Positions 6,646-13,444 of a stretch of 13,444 bases of DNA are shown in pieces. The stretch's first letter is position 1. Each line of letters opens with the position of its first letter. Origin of the DNA: CAMXAS01 sp964442435 (GTDB taxonomy: Bacteria; Bacteroidota; Bacteroidia; Bacteroidales; P3); assembly GCA_964442435.1 (NCBI GenBank), contig CAYTZG010000030.1, forward strand, positions 1-13,444, written 5' to 3'. A program made the position numbers and the translations under genes. Under the pieces are notes generated by a model that made no database searches, was not told the DNA's origin, and was given only the letters and a program-made list of their open reading frames with translations.

Positions 6646-9510
6646 TTATCTTACCACGCTGATGCGGGCCGTGGACACCTTGGCGCCCTCGCTTACCTTA
6701 ATGATATAGGCGCCCGGCACGTAGCCCTGAACATCCAGCGTATAGTCGCCGCTGACGCCACTATGGCCGAACACCTTTACGCCCGTCAAGTCAAACACGT
6801 CAATCGTCGCGTCTTTCAAATCCTTGAGGTAAACGTATTCCGAAGCCGGGTTCGGGTAAACCGACAGCGTTTCGTAGGCCGCCACGTATTCGTTCGGCAC
6901 GCGGTTCTCTATCGGGAATTCGGCGGTCTGCAACACTTCCTTGCCCGCCGCGTCCTTGACGATGAGCACGAGTTTCAAATTACCGTAATTCTCTATCGTG
7001 GAATTCAAAATGGAGCGGGTCAACACAAACATCGCCTTGCCACCGCGAACCGTCAGATTGGTGCCGTTTTCATCGGGGAACATCGCCTGTACCACCCGTT
7101 TGAATTGCTTTTCACCATTGTTGTTCGCATTCTTTTCCGTTACGGTTTCCACCACCAACGCATACATACGGCACGACATATCCACCGTCGATTCGAAATT
7201 GAGCTTAGCCGTCAGGCTCGGCGTTGTGCCGACACCCGCCATCACAACCGTTTCGTCCACACCGATCTTGAGGATACTGTTGTTTTTCTGCGTCTGCGCC
7301 AACAAATCCTCAAAATAGTCTTGATATATCAACTTGCCATTGTCATCCACGCCAACGACACTGCCGTTCAACGCCAGACCGGGCGCACCCGCTACGCCTA
7401 TTTTATCCGCATAGCGCGTATAAACGGAACGTGTGTATTTGTCGCCTTTCATCGGATACTTTACCACGCGGATATCGCCGGTAAGCGCATCCACATATTG
7501 ATTCAACGTCGCGCTGTTCCGATACGCGGAACTCGTAAAGCCTTCCAAAGACGGAACAAACGCATTCTGCGTCGGCTGCACGTATACCGGATACCGTACC
7601 GCTTGACCGTCGAAAGCCGCACCGTTTACCTTGGTGACCGCAAAGAAGACGGTATCCGTACCGGCCTTGACGGCTTTAAGGCCATTGAGCGTTACATAGG
7701 TGTGTTCACCCCATTCCATCGGAACGGTATAAGTCTGAGCCACCGGCGTACCGGCCGCACCTACCTTGGCTTCCACTTCCACCGACGTTACCGGTTTACC
7801 GCCCGTGCTTATCAATTGCAGACCGACCGGCACATCTTCCGCACAGATATAGGTGGGTACGTAATCGATTTTTATCGTCGCACCGGCATCCGCGCTGTAA
7901 CTGCCGGCCTTGCCTATCACGGATTGCAGGATGTCGCCCGATGCGGTCTGGAGGAAACAGGCCACACTCAAATCGGTAAATTCCTCCATATAGGTCTGCG
8001 TCATGTCGTAAGCATAAGTAAACGTGTAAACCGTATCCGGCAACAGGTTCACGACAACGCCGGTGGCATCCGGCAGCATCTTCATCATCACGTTATGGAA
8101 TTCGGTTTCCCCGTTCGTGCCGACATTGCCGTAGGTCGTACCCTCTTCAACCACCGTATGCAGAACCACATTCTCGGCACCGCCCACGGCCTTTACCTTC
8201 AAGCAGACACGTATGTTCTGATTGGCGTCTACGGCCACCGTATCGAACCACATTCCATAGTAAACCTTCTTTTTCGTCGCGTTCAACATGGCCTTCTTCA
8301 GGTTGGCGGCCACATCGCCATACGTAGCACCGGTGAGCGTAAGCCCCGAACCGTCCAATACGACGGTCGGCACGCCAGTGACGCCATAATAGTTGCGCCG
8401 CTCAACACCGTCTTCCGTGTAGTAGGGGTCACCGCTACCCGGAAAATCCATCTGGTATTTGACGAGCGATATCGTATCGCCCAACTCTTCGTAAACCGGA
8501 TTCATCACGCCGTTCAACCCGGCGCAGGGCGGACACGTGGAAGCCGAAAAATGTTCCACCAACGGACGGTATTGATACGACGGCGTCGTTGCCGGATCAA
8601 TGTTCGTCAGATATTTGACCTGCTTCTGAATCTTATCTTCCGCTATGGCCGTACCGTCGACTTTCGAGAGCCAGAATTCCACGGTGTGCTTGCCGTATGC
8701 CGCCGCATCCCAGCCTTCAGGCACGAAGTTGTTTTTTACATAAACCTCGTCCGGCATCAAACCCGTCGAGAACGTCAGGGGCATCGTCTGCACCTCGCCG
8801 TTGTCAAACGTATAGCTGATTTCACACGACCCCATCTTGTTGCCGGCATTCTTTACCGACAAACCGACACTAAGACGTCCGGTAGTCGTGTACGCTTCTC
8901 CGGACCAAGTTATCCCAACCCCGTAATCGTTTTCGGGATAAGCGAAAAAGTCAATGTCGTCTATGTAAAGCAGATATTGCACGGCGTCCTTCGGCGTCGT
9001 ATAGAAAACACAAATCTGCACGTCTTGCGCATTGCGCATATCCGCCGGCAACTCCCCTACCAACTGACCTTTACCCAAATTCTTGGTCATCGTGTTGATT
9101 TGCCGACAAACCTGCCATTCGCCCTCCGCTTTACGGGCAGCCAAACCGAGCACACGGACATCCGCCGAACTGTTTTTGTCCGCCGCATAAGCATACCGCA
9201 CCGAAACATAGTTGTTGACCGCCGCCAGCGTATTGACTTTCTTGAATATCAAACGATACGTGCCATCCAACTTCGTACTCAACCCATAACTGGGATAATA
9301 GCCCCACAAACCTTCCGGCGCTTCACCGCCCGCTTCGTGCGAATTGGCGAAATACATCGCCTTCAAACCGGACAGGTCCGAATCCCATAAATCCGCATGG
9401 ATATAGGAACTTCCATCCTTTACAAAACCTTCAAACAGATACGTATGCCGCTGAGCCGATGCCCAACCGCTTACCAATGCCAAAAGGCACATCAAAATCG
9501 CTTTTTTCAT
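6646..9510 (-). CDS. T9SS-secreted protein with active (CPPC) and degenerate thioredoxin/Omp28-like modules
   Basis: 954 aa. Signal peptide at 1-19 (MKKAILMCLLALVSGWASA). Residues about 22-192 form a beta-sandwich-like domain ending YIDDIDFFAYP, resembling jelly-roll domains of Bacteroidota surface proteins; about 195-300 is an Ig/CARDB-like segment. The first thioredoxin/Omp28-like module (about 315-535) has FSAST-CPPC (C326, C329), the cis-proline loop GVTGVPTVVLDG (P381) and a beta-rich tail. A second copy (about 653-868) keeps the layout (GFTSSAYRNS, GVAGAPGLALNG with P710) but has Y663 and S666 in place of the two cysteines. Residues about 880-954 are a T9SS type A sorting domain (SVYPNPASE, GAYIIKV, ISVVR). 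First gene of the putative five-gene operon and paralog of its upstream neighbour. Precedent: P. gingivalis HBP35 is a T9SS cargo with a thioredoxin domain. Its substrate is unknown. Confidence 0.9.
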   Translation of the reverse strand: MKKAILMCLLALVSGWASAQRHTYLFEGFVKDGSSYIHADLWDSDLSGLKAMYFANSHEAGGEAPEGLWGYYPSYGLSTKLDGTYRLIFKKVNTLAAVNNYVSVRYAYAADKNSSADVRVLGLAARKAEGEWQVCRQINTMTKNLGKGQLVGELPADMRNAQDVQICVFYTTPKDAVQYLLYIDDIDFFAYPENDYGVGITWSGEAYTTTGRLSVGLSVKNAGNKMGSCEISYTFDNGEVQTMPLTFSTGLMPDEVYVKNNFVPEGWDAAAYGKHTVEFWLSKVDGTAIAEDKIQKQVKYLTNIDPATTPSYQYRPLVEHFSASTCPPCAGLNGVMNPVYEELGDTISLVKYQMDFPGSGDPYYTEDGVERRNYYGVTGVPTVVLDGSGLTLTGATYGDVAANLKKAMLNATKKKVYYGMWFDTVAVDANQNIRVCLKVKAVGGAENVVLHTVVEEGTTYGNVGTNGETEFHNVMMKMLPDATGVVVNLLPDTVYTFTYAYDMTQTYMEEFTDLSVACFLQTASGDILQSVIGKAGSYSADAGATIKIDYVPTYICAEDVPVGLQLISTGGKPVTSVEVEAKVGAAGTPVAQTYTVPMEWGEHTYVTLNGLKAVKAGTDTVFFAVTKVNGAAFDGQAVRYPVYVQPTQNAFVPSLEGFTSSAYRNSATLNQYVDALTGDIRVVKYPMKGDKYTRSVYTRYADKIGVAGAPGLALNGSVVGVDDNGKLIYQDYFEDLLAQTQKNNSILKIGVDETVVMAGVGTTPSLTAKLNFESTVDMSCRMYALVVETVTEKNANNNGEKQFKRVVQAMFPDENGTNLTVRGGKAMFVLTRSILNSTIENYGNLKLVLIVKDAAGKEVLQTAEFPIENRVPNEYVAAYETLSVYPNPASEYVYLKDLKDATIDVFDLTGVKVFGHSGVSGDYTLDVQGYVPGAYIIKVSEGAKVSTARISVVR

Positions 9511-9544
9511 AACTATTTGTGTTTTCTACGGCTTTCAACCGCCC

Positions 9545-9564
9545 TTTAATTTCGCGAATTTAAA
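9545..9564. promoter_or_regulatory. 20-bp near-perfect palindrome overlapping the putative -7 box
   Basis: On the minus strand the sequence is TTTAA-A-TTCGCGAA-A-TTAAA. Eighteen of 20 positions are dyad-symmetric around a perfect TTCGCGAA core; only the two flanking A positions break symmetry. It overlaps the proposed -7 element of the 954-aa gene, where a dimeric repressor would block initiation. A regulator is not identifiable; the reading as an operator is inference. Confidence 0.45.
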
Positions 9565-9586
9565 CAAAAAACCCGATAAAGACAAA
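9555..9586 (-). promoter_or_regulatory. Candidate promoter of the five-gene redox operon
   Basis: On the minus strand TTTG (9583-9586) is followed after 20 bases by TAAATTCG (9555-9562). That is one mismatch from the Bacteroidota -7 consensus TAnnTTTG, at acceptable spacing. It sits in the 102-base gap between the two paralogous T9SS genes, the widest gap between protein genes from 11628 to 2354. No clear terminator precedes it, so some transcription could continue from the 671-aa gene. Confidence 0.42.
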
Positions 9587-9612
9587 CGGCGTCACTTGGA
9601 CTTACCCCGTCC

Positions 9613-11628
9613 TTACCGCACCACGCTGATTTTAGCCCAGGCGGTACGGCCGGCCTCCGCCACGCGAATCACGTAGATGCCCGGACGGAAATGCCGCACA
9701 TCCAAACGGTAGTCGCCCTGCACGCCATATTGAAGGAACACGCGGCGGCCGGCCATGTTGAAGACCTCCACCGTGGCCGCCTCCAAACCGGCAATGCAGA
9801 CTTCCTCGGAAGCCGGATTGGGATAGACCGACAAGGCCGTGTATGTTGGCGTCTTTTCGTTGGCCACACCCGGCACCGGCGCGGCATCGATGCGCATCGT
9901 CACATCGCCGATGGCGGACTGCAACACCGTGTCGTCATCGGCCTGCAGGAAGCAGACCACCTGAAGGTCGTCGGCCTCCTCCATAAAGGTTTTCTTCATG
10001 TCGTAGGCGTAACGGAACGTATATACGGTATCGGGCTTCAGGTTGATTTTAACCCCGTTGCCGTCGGGCAGCATTTTGAGCATGACGTGGTGGAACGACG
10101 TTTCGCCGTTGGTGCTCGCGTTGTTCTCCGTTGTGCCTTCAATAACCACCGTTTGCAAGCTTACGCCGTCCATGGGCACGGAAGACCGCACCTTGAGCGC
10201 TATATATACGTTTGTGTCGGCATCCAAGGCCAACGTATCGAAAGCCATATCGAAATAAGCCGGGGCGTCGATCTTCTCCATAAAACGGAGCCGCATCGCT
10301 TCGGTGCCGCTACTTTGTTCTTTACGACCGTTCAGATATATTTCGGGAACGCTTTTGATATCATAGAAATTTTTTCGCACCCCGCCGTCAGCCGTGTAAT
10401 AGGGGTCGCCGTTGCCGGGGAAATTCATCTGATATTTAAGCACGCTGATACGGTTTCCCAACGCGTTGAAGATGGGCTGAAGCGCCTTGTTGCGCGGTGC
10501 GCAGGAAGTGCAGGAAGAACTGGAAAATTCCTCTACCAACGGCTTGTAGTTGTAGGTCGTCGCCGTGGCCGGATTCACTTTGCTGAGGACTTTGCGCTGT
10601 TTGGCAACGGCCGTTTCGGCCAAGGCCACGCCATCGGCTTCCGTCAGCCAGAACACGACCGTATGGTGCCCTTCGGAGGCTTCCGCCCAACCTACCGGTT
10701 CGAAACCGAACATCGTTTGGGCTTGGCCGGGCAACAGCGGATTTTCAAACGAAAAATCCATATACTGAACGGCGCCGTCATCGAACGTATAAGCGATTTT
10801 GCCGGATTGGAGCGTATTGCCGATGTTTTCCAGATTCAAATTCAAATGCACCGCCAACGTATCGAAAACGGTATCCACCAAGACCCTGACGGTATCTATC
10901 CTGTCTCCGGTCGTTTCGGTCTCGAAGCCGACGGTATCGAGCGCGAATCCCGTCAACTCGTAGGGACGGCCGCCCCAAGAGAAAGCGAGGTCGTAATAAG
11001 CCGCCGGATAAGCGTAAAACTCAATGTCGTCGAAACAAAGCATATAATTGTTCTTCAATTCCGTGGGCGTGACGCGGTTTTGCAGATATACGCACACCTC
11101 CACCGCCGTGGCGTTGTCGAACGCATCCGGCAATTCAGCCGTCAGTTGTTCCGCCCCCAGGCTCATGTCAAGTTTGCCGCCTACGACAAAGCACGGCACC
11201 CAGTCGCCACCGGGCTGACGCGCGGCCATACCGAAACTGCGGATGCCGCTGTCACTGCTTTTCGACGATGTATATTTATATTTCATCGACACATAGGAAC
11301 GGGCGTCCGCCTGCAAATCGAACGGCTTGGAAACCAAGCGGACGGTATCGCGCAACACCACGTTCAAGCCCGAAGACGGCACATAGCCCCAAACGGCTTC
11401 GGGCGGTAGCCCGCCGGTCGTGGCCGTGGTACTGTAATACATCCGCCGGTAGCCCGTATCGGCCTCCAAATTCCAAACGGTAACATCGTAACGCGGATCC
11501 GTGCCGGAAAAACCTTCGGTAAAATACACATACCGACGGGACACATCCTGCGCTTGCGTCCGCACCGCACCCGCACCGCCGGCCAAAACGGCGACGATGG
11601 CCATCAAAAGGAACTTTATGCTTTTCAT
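9613..11628 (-). CDS. T9SS-secreted thioredoxin/Omp28-like protein (CTSC), paralog of the 954-aa protein
   Basis: 671 aa. Signal peptide MKSIKFLLMAIVAVLAGGAGAVRTQA, then QD. The layout matches the downstream paralog: beta-sandwich-like domain (about 30-208, ending FDDIEFYAYP), Ig-like segment (about 212-345), one thioredoxin/Omp28-like module (about 360-565) with FSSSS-CTSC (C373, C376) and cis-proline loop SVPEIYLNG (P428), and a T9SS type A sorting domain (about 597-671: SVYPNPASE, GIYVIRV, ISVVR). It lacks the degenerate second module. Oddities are an extra acidic stretch at about 229-260 with DTV recurring (DTVGF, DTVRV, VDTVFDTL), and a CxxC of Thr-Ser, less usual than Pro-Pro. It follows the methyltransferase by 32 bases with no convincing promoter in the gap, so it may be expressed from within or upstream of that gene. 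Surface thiol-disulfide activity is inferred. Confidence 0.9.
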   Translation of the reverse strand: MKSIKFLLMAIVAVLAGGAGAVRTQAQDVSRRYVYFTEGFSGTDPRYDVTVWNLEADTGYRRMYYSTTATTGGLPPEAVWGYVPSSGLNVVLRDTVRLVSKPFDLQADARSYVSMKYKYTSSKSSDSGIRSFGMAARQPGGDWVPCFVVGGKLDMSLGAEQLTAELPDAFDNATAVEVCVYLQNRVTPTELKNNYMLCFDDIEFYAYPAAYYDLAFSWGGRPYELTGFALDTVGFETETTGDRIDTVRVLVDTVFDTLAVHLNLNLENIGNTLQSGKIAYTFDDGAVQYMDFSFENPLLPGQAQTMFGFEPVGWAEASEGHHTVVFWLTEADGVALAETAVAKQRKVLSKVNPATATTYNYKPLVEEFSSSSCTSCAPRNKALQPIFNALGNRISVLKYQMNFPGNGDPYYTADGGVRKNFYDIKSVPEIYLNGRKEQSSGTEAMRLRFMEKIDAPAYFDMAFDTLALDADTNVYIALKVRSSVPMDGVSLQTVVIEGTTENNASTNGETSFHHVMLKMLPDGNGVKINLKPDTVYTFRYAYDMKKTFMEEADDLQVVCFLQADDDTVLQSAIGDVTMRIDAAPVPGVANEKTPTYTALSVYPNPASEEVCIAGLEAATVEVFNMAGRRVFLQYGVQGDYRLDVRHFRPGIYVIRVAEAGRTAWAKISVVR

Positions 11629-11660
11629 TTTGCGTAGTTTGCGTTTTATGGTTTGACGGC

Positions 11661-12779
11661 TTACCGCAAACGGTAGCCGAAGTATTTACATTCCAAGGGG
11701 CCGTTGAACAATGTCATGCGGCAGTGCGTCTTAAGGCCGAGATGCTTCAGGGCCTCGGCATGGGCCGACAGCACATAGGCCTCGAAGCCCGTGTAACGCT
11801 GTTTGAGCGTATCGCCGATGCGGCGGTAAAAGTCTTCGGCCTCCGGCAATGCCAAACGCGCGCCGTAAGGCGGATTGAACACGAGCACGCCGCTCTCGCA
11901 AGGCGGGTCGGCCTTAAAGAAATCGGCTTGGAACAGGTTGACGTCGTGGTGCAGACGCGCCTGCACGAGATTGGCCTGTACCATATCGACGTTGCGCCCC
12001 GCGATATCGGAGGCGAAGATGCGCCCCTCGGCCTCGCCTATGGCCGCGTCGGCGTCCTTGCGCACGGCCTTCCAGAGGTTGGGGTCGTAGTCGTTCCAAT
12101 GGCGGAACGCATAGTCCTTGCGGTAGAAGCCGGCCGGGATGGCGGACGCCATCATGGCGGCCTCCATGACGATGGTGCCGGAGCCGCACATGGGGTCGTA
12201 GAAGTCTTGCGACGGCTGCCACCCGCTCAAGGCGATGAGCCCGGCCGCCAACACTTCGCTGACCGGCGCGCGCCCCTGCTCGGCCTTGTAGCCGCGCCGG
12301 TGCAGCGAAGCCCCGGCCGCATCCAGCGACACGACCACATGGTTCTGCTTCATATATACATCGACGCGTACCTGATAGTCTTTGCCGTCCACCCACGGCC
12401 GCTGCCCGAACTGGCGGCGGAAACGGTCCACGACGGCGTCTTTGACGCGGCGCGACGCGAACTGGGAATGCGTGAACACCGAGTCGAAACATTGGGTGTC
12501 GAACGCGAGCACGGCATCCACGGCAAAGAGTTTTTCCCAGGCCACCTCCCGCGTCAGGTAATCGTAAAGGTCTTGCTGCGTTTCTATGTCGAATTCGGCC
12601 ACGGGGCGCAGGATATGCAAGGCCGTGCGGCAATTGTAGACGGCCTTGTAGAGCATCGGCTGTTCGCCCTCGAAATAGACGGCGCGGTTGCGCCGCTCCA
12701 CGCCGGAGGCGCCGAGCCGTATCAACTCCTGCTCCAAAACGGGTTCAAGCCCCTGTAACGTTTTCGCTATATAACGCAT
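11661..12779 (-). CDS. THUMP-domain class I SAM-dependent RNA methyltransferase (RlmL/YpsC type)
   Basis: 372 aa, cytoplasmic. The N-terminal RYIAKTLQGLEPVLEQEL and residues about 45-155 form the ferredoxin-like plus THUMP region that holds RNA. The methyltransferase domain has the SAM-binding motif DPMCGSGT (195-202), an acidic FASDIAG (255-261) and the catalytic N-PPYG (302-306), the N6/N2-methyltransferase signature seen in guanosine-N2 enzymes of this family. E. coli RlmL makes m2G2445 in 23S rRNA and carries a fused RlmK half; this protein is only the RlmL-like half, the usual stand-alone length outside gammaproteobacteria. The exact target nucleotide cannot be read from the sequence, so no symbol is given. 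Its ATG follows the thioesterase TAG after 3 bases, indicating co-translation in one operon. Confidence 0.93.
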   Translation of the reverse strand: MRYIAKTLQGLEPVLEQELIRLGASGVERRNRAVYFEGEQPMLYKAVYNCRTALHILRPVAEFDIETQQDLYDYLTREVAWEKLFAVDAVLAFDTQCFDSVFTHSQFASRRVKDAVVDRFRRQFGQRPWVDGKDYQVRVDVYMKQNHVVVSLDAAGASLHRRGYKAEQGRAPVSEVLAAGLIALSGWQPSQDFYDPMCGSGTIVMEAAMMASAIPAGFYRKDYAFRHWNDYDPNLWKAVRKDADAAIGEAEGRIFASDIAGRNVDMVQANLVQARLHHDVNLFQADFFKADPPCESGVLVFNPPYGARLALPEAEDFYRRIGDTLKQRYTGFEAYVLSAHAEALKHLGLKTHCRMTLFNGPLECKYFGYRLR

Positions 12780-12782
12780 AAT

Positions 12783-13181
12783 CTATTGTTTGACCGGCAT
12801 CGCGGCCTTTTGCATAAAGGGTTCGGCCTGTACGCTGAACCTTTCGTGCCGCGCCGTGCCGATGGTAACGGCATCTTCTTCCCTCACTTCAATCTCGAAT
12901 ACGGTCTTGCGCCCCTCCTGCCCCACGAGCCGGGCTTCGCAAACGACTTTCCGCCCCACAACCGTGGCCTTGAGGTGCTTGACCTCCATACCGATGCCCA
13001 CCGTCGTTTCGCCCGCTTCCATGTAGGGGGCGAGCAAGGCGCAGGCGGTCTTTTCCATAAAGGCCACCATGGCGGGGGTGGCATAGACCGGCAACGAGCC
13101 GGAGCCGTGTACGCAAGCCAAATCGGCCTCGCCCACCGTGGTTTCCAGACGTGCCTTGGCACCCGTTTCCATCTGTTTCAT
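12783..13181 (-). CDS. FlK-type hot-dog fold acyl-CoA thioesterase
   Basis: 132 aa from the ATG at 13181 (MKQMETGAKARLE). An open extension to 13274 would overlap the upstream terminator and adds unconserved sequence, so it was rejected; a second ATG at 13172 is possible. The single hot-dog domain runs GSLPVYATPAMVAFMEKTA, VGIGMEVKHLKAT, FEIEVREE. Thr35, Glu43 and His69 keep the same spacing (8 and 26) as the catalytic Thr42/Glu50/His76 of fluoroacetyl-CoA thioesterase FlK as I recall it, so it probably hydrolyses a small acyl-CoA. Broad family members do not act on fluoroacetyl-CoA, and the real substrate is unknown. It is the first gene of a pair with the methyltransferase. The upstream kbl makes or uses acetyl-CoA, but a functional link is only suggestive. 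Confidence 0.87.
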   Translation of the reverse strand: MKQMETGAKARLETTVGEADLACVHGSGSLPVYATPAMVAFMEKTACALLAPYMEAGETTVGIGMEVKHLKATVVGRKVVCEARLVGQEGRKTVFEIEVREEDAVTIGTARHERFSVQAEPFMQKAAMPVKQ

Positions 13182-13205
13182 ATCGATACCCGTTTCTTTT
13201 TCCAC

Positions 13206-13245
13206 AAAAAGCCGGCCGCCGCCATAAGCATGACGACAACCGGCT
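13206..13245 (-). terminator. Strong intrinsic terminator after kbl
   Basis: On the minus strand a 16-pair stem (5' arm 13230-13245, 3' arm 13210-13225, several G-T pairs) closes a GCTT loop and runs into TTTTT (13206-13210). It begins 39 bases after the kbl stop codon and ends 25 bases before the thioesterase start. It therefore ends kbl transcription or, if the downstream promoter lies above it, sits in the thioesterase leader. Confidence 0.8.
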
Positions 13246-13284
13246 CCAAAGACGGCTGAATGCCTCCGCGTCAAGCGCGACAGC

Positions 13285-13444
13285 CTATTTCAACACGCCC
13301 AATTCCTTGCCCACTTTCGTGAAAGCGGCAATACATTTGTCAAGATGCGCTCTTTCGTGGCCGGCCGAAAGCTGTACGCGGATACGCGCCTGGCCTTTCG
13401 GAACCACCGGATAGTAGAAGCCCGTAACATAGATGCCTTCGTCC
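13285..13444 (-). CDS. kbl: Glycine C-acetyltransferase (2-amino-3-ketobutyrate CoA ligase), C-terminus
   Basis: The last 52 codons and the TAG stop are in the window; the gene begins beyond the right edge. The visible sequence DEGIYVTGFYYPVVPKG, then QARIRVQLSAGHERAHLDK, ending KVGKELGVLK, is the very characteristic C-terminus of Kbl: the E. coli enzyme has a near-identical GIYVTGFFYPVVPKGQARIR stretch. Kbl is a PLP-dependent alpha-oxoamine synthase that cleaves 2-amino-3-oxobutyrate with CoA to glycine and acetyl-CoA, the second step of threonine degradation after threonine dehydrogenase. The conserved Arg in QARIR belongs to the substrate carboxylate-binding region of this family. A terminator follows, so it is the last gene of its unit. 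Confidence 0.94.
   Translation of the reverse strand, partial: DEGIYVTGFYYPVVPKGQARIRVQLSAGHERAHLDKCIAAFTKVGKELGVLK

Noticed and set aside
4489..9390. Long plus-strand open frames (567 aa at 4489-6192, 988 aa at 6424-9390)
   Set aside because: Both lie opposite well-supported minus-strand genes, have His/Arg/Val-rich antisense composition and no recognisable fold or signal peptide.
11629..11720. Promoter for the 671-aa gene near the methyltransferase 3' end
   Set aside because: The best -7 match, TACCGTTTG, has one base too many between TA and TTTG, and no TTTG lies at the right distance.
9691..12758. Plus-strand open frames at 9691-11409 and 11724-12758
   Set aside because: Shadows of the 671-aa T9SS gene and the THUMP methyltransferase; the real proteins carry family motifs in the other strand.
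13182..13274. N-terminal extension of the thioesterase to an upstream ATG at 13274
   Set aside because: The extra 31 residues would be encoded across the kbl terminator hairpin and have no place in the hot-dog fold.
13240..13290. Promoter for the thioesterase above the terminator (CGTCTTTG)
   Set aside because: It lacks the TA of the -7 consensus and the nearest TTG is at 17 bases, too short for this promoter class.

Overview
The window looks like a chromosomal segment of a member of the Bacteroidota, most likely Bacteroidales. Several independent signs agree. There are three type IX secretion (T9SS) C-terminal sorting domains, Omp28-family and DUF6029-like envelope proteins, a Bacteroidota-type promoter (TTTG-N19-TATCTTTG), and a Kbl/thioesterase/THUMP-methyltransferase core neighbourhood. 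Genus cannot be fixed from the sequence alone. Every supported gene lies on the minus strand, so genes are listed here in transcription order, from high to low coordinates.

Housekeeping end (13444-11661). The window opens with the C-terminus of kbl (glycine C-acetyltransferase), followed by a strong intrinsic terminator. Next come a small FlK-type hot-dog thioesterase and a THUMP-domain rRNA-type methyltransferase, separated by only 3 bases and probably one operon.

Envelope/redox region (11628-2354). Two adjacent paralogous T9SS-secreted proteins come first (671 and 954 aa), each with a thioredoxin-like module (CTSC and CPPC). They are followed by a periplasmic TlpA-like thioredoxin (CKPC), a DUF6029-like outer-membrane barrel, an Omp28-like probable lipoprotein (CTNC) and a 376-aa T9SS cargo made of two homologous domains, each with a C-x4-C pair. 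Gaps from the 954-aa gene downward are 25, 65, 20 and 18 bases, so these five genes look like one operon. A candidate promoter overlapped by a near-perfect 20-bp palindrome precedes it. Four of the six proteins carry CxxC-type active sites and the other two carry C-x4-C pairs. I read the locus as a candidate envelope/surface thiol-disulfide system connected to type IX secretion. This is inference, but it is the best candidate here for an undescribed system.

tRNA and FG-GAP end (2352-1). Two tRNAs, Pro(CGG) and Thr(CGT), have their own promoter and terminator. Downstream is a long GC-rich secreted protein with at least six DxDGDG-type FG-GAP/VCBS motifs, which runs off the left edge. Its start region carries three copies of a 24-bp near-palindrome at exactly 33-bp period. 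Each copy ends in an ATG and all three ATGs are in frame.

No CRISPR array, insertion sequence, integrase or rRNA was seen. No stretch longer than about 150 bases lacks a gene or RNA. The long plus-strand open frames are antisense shadows of the genes listed.
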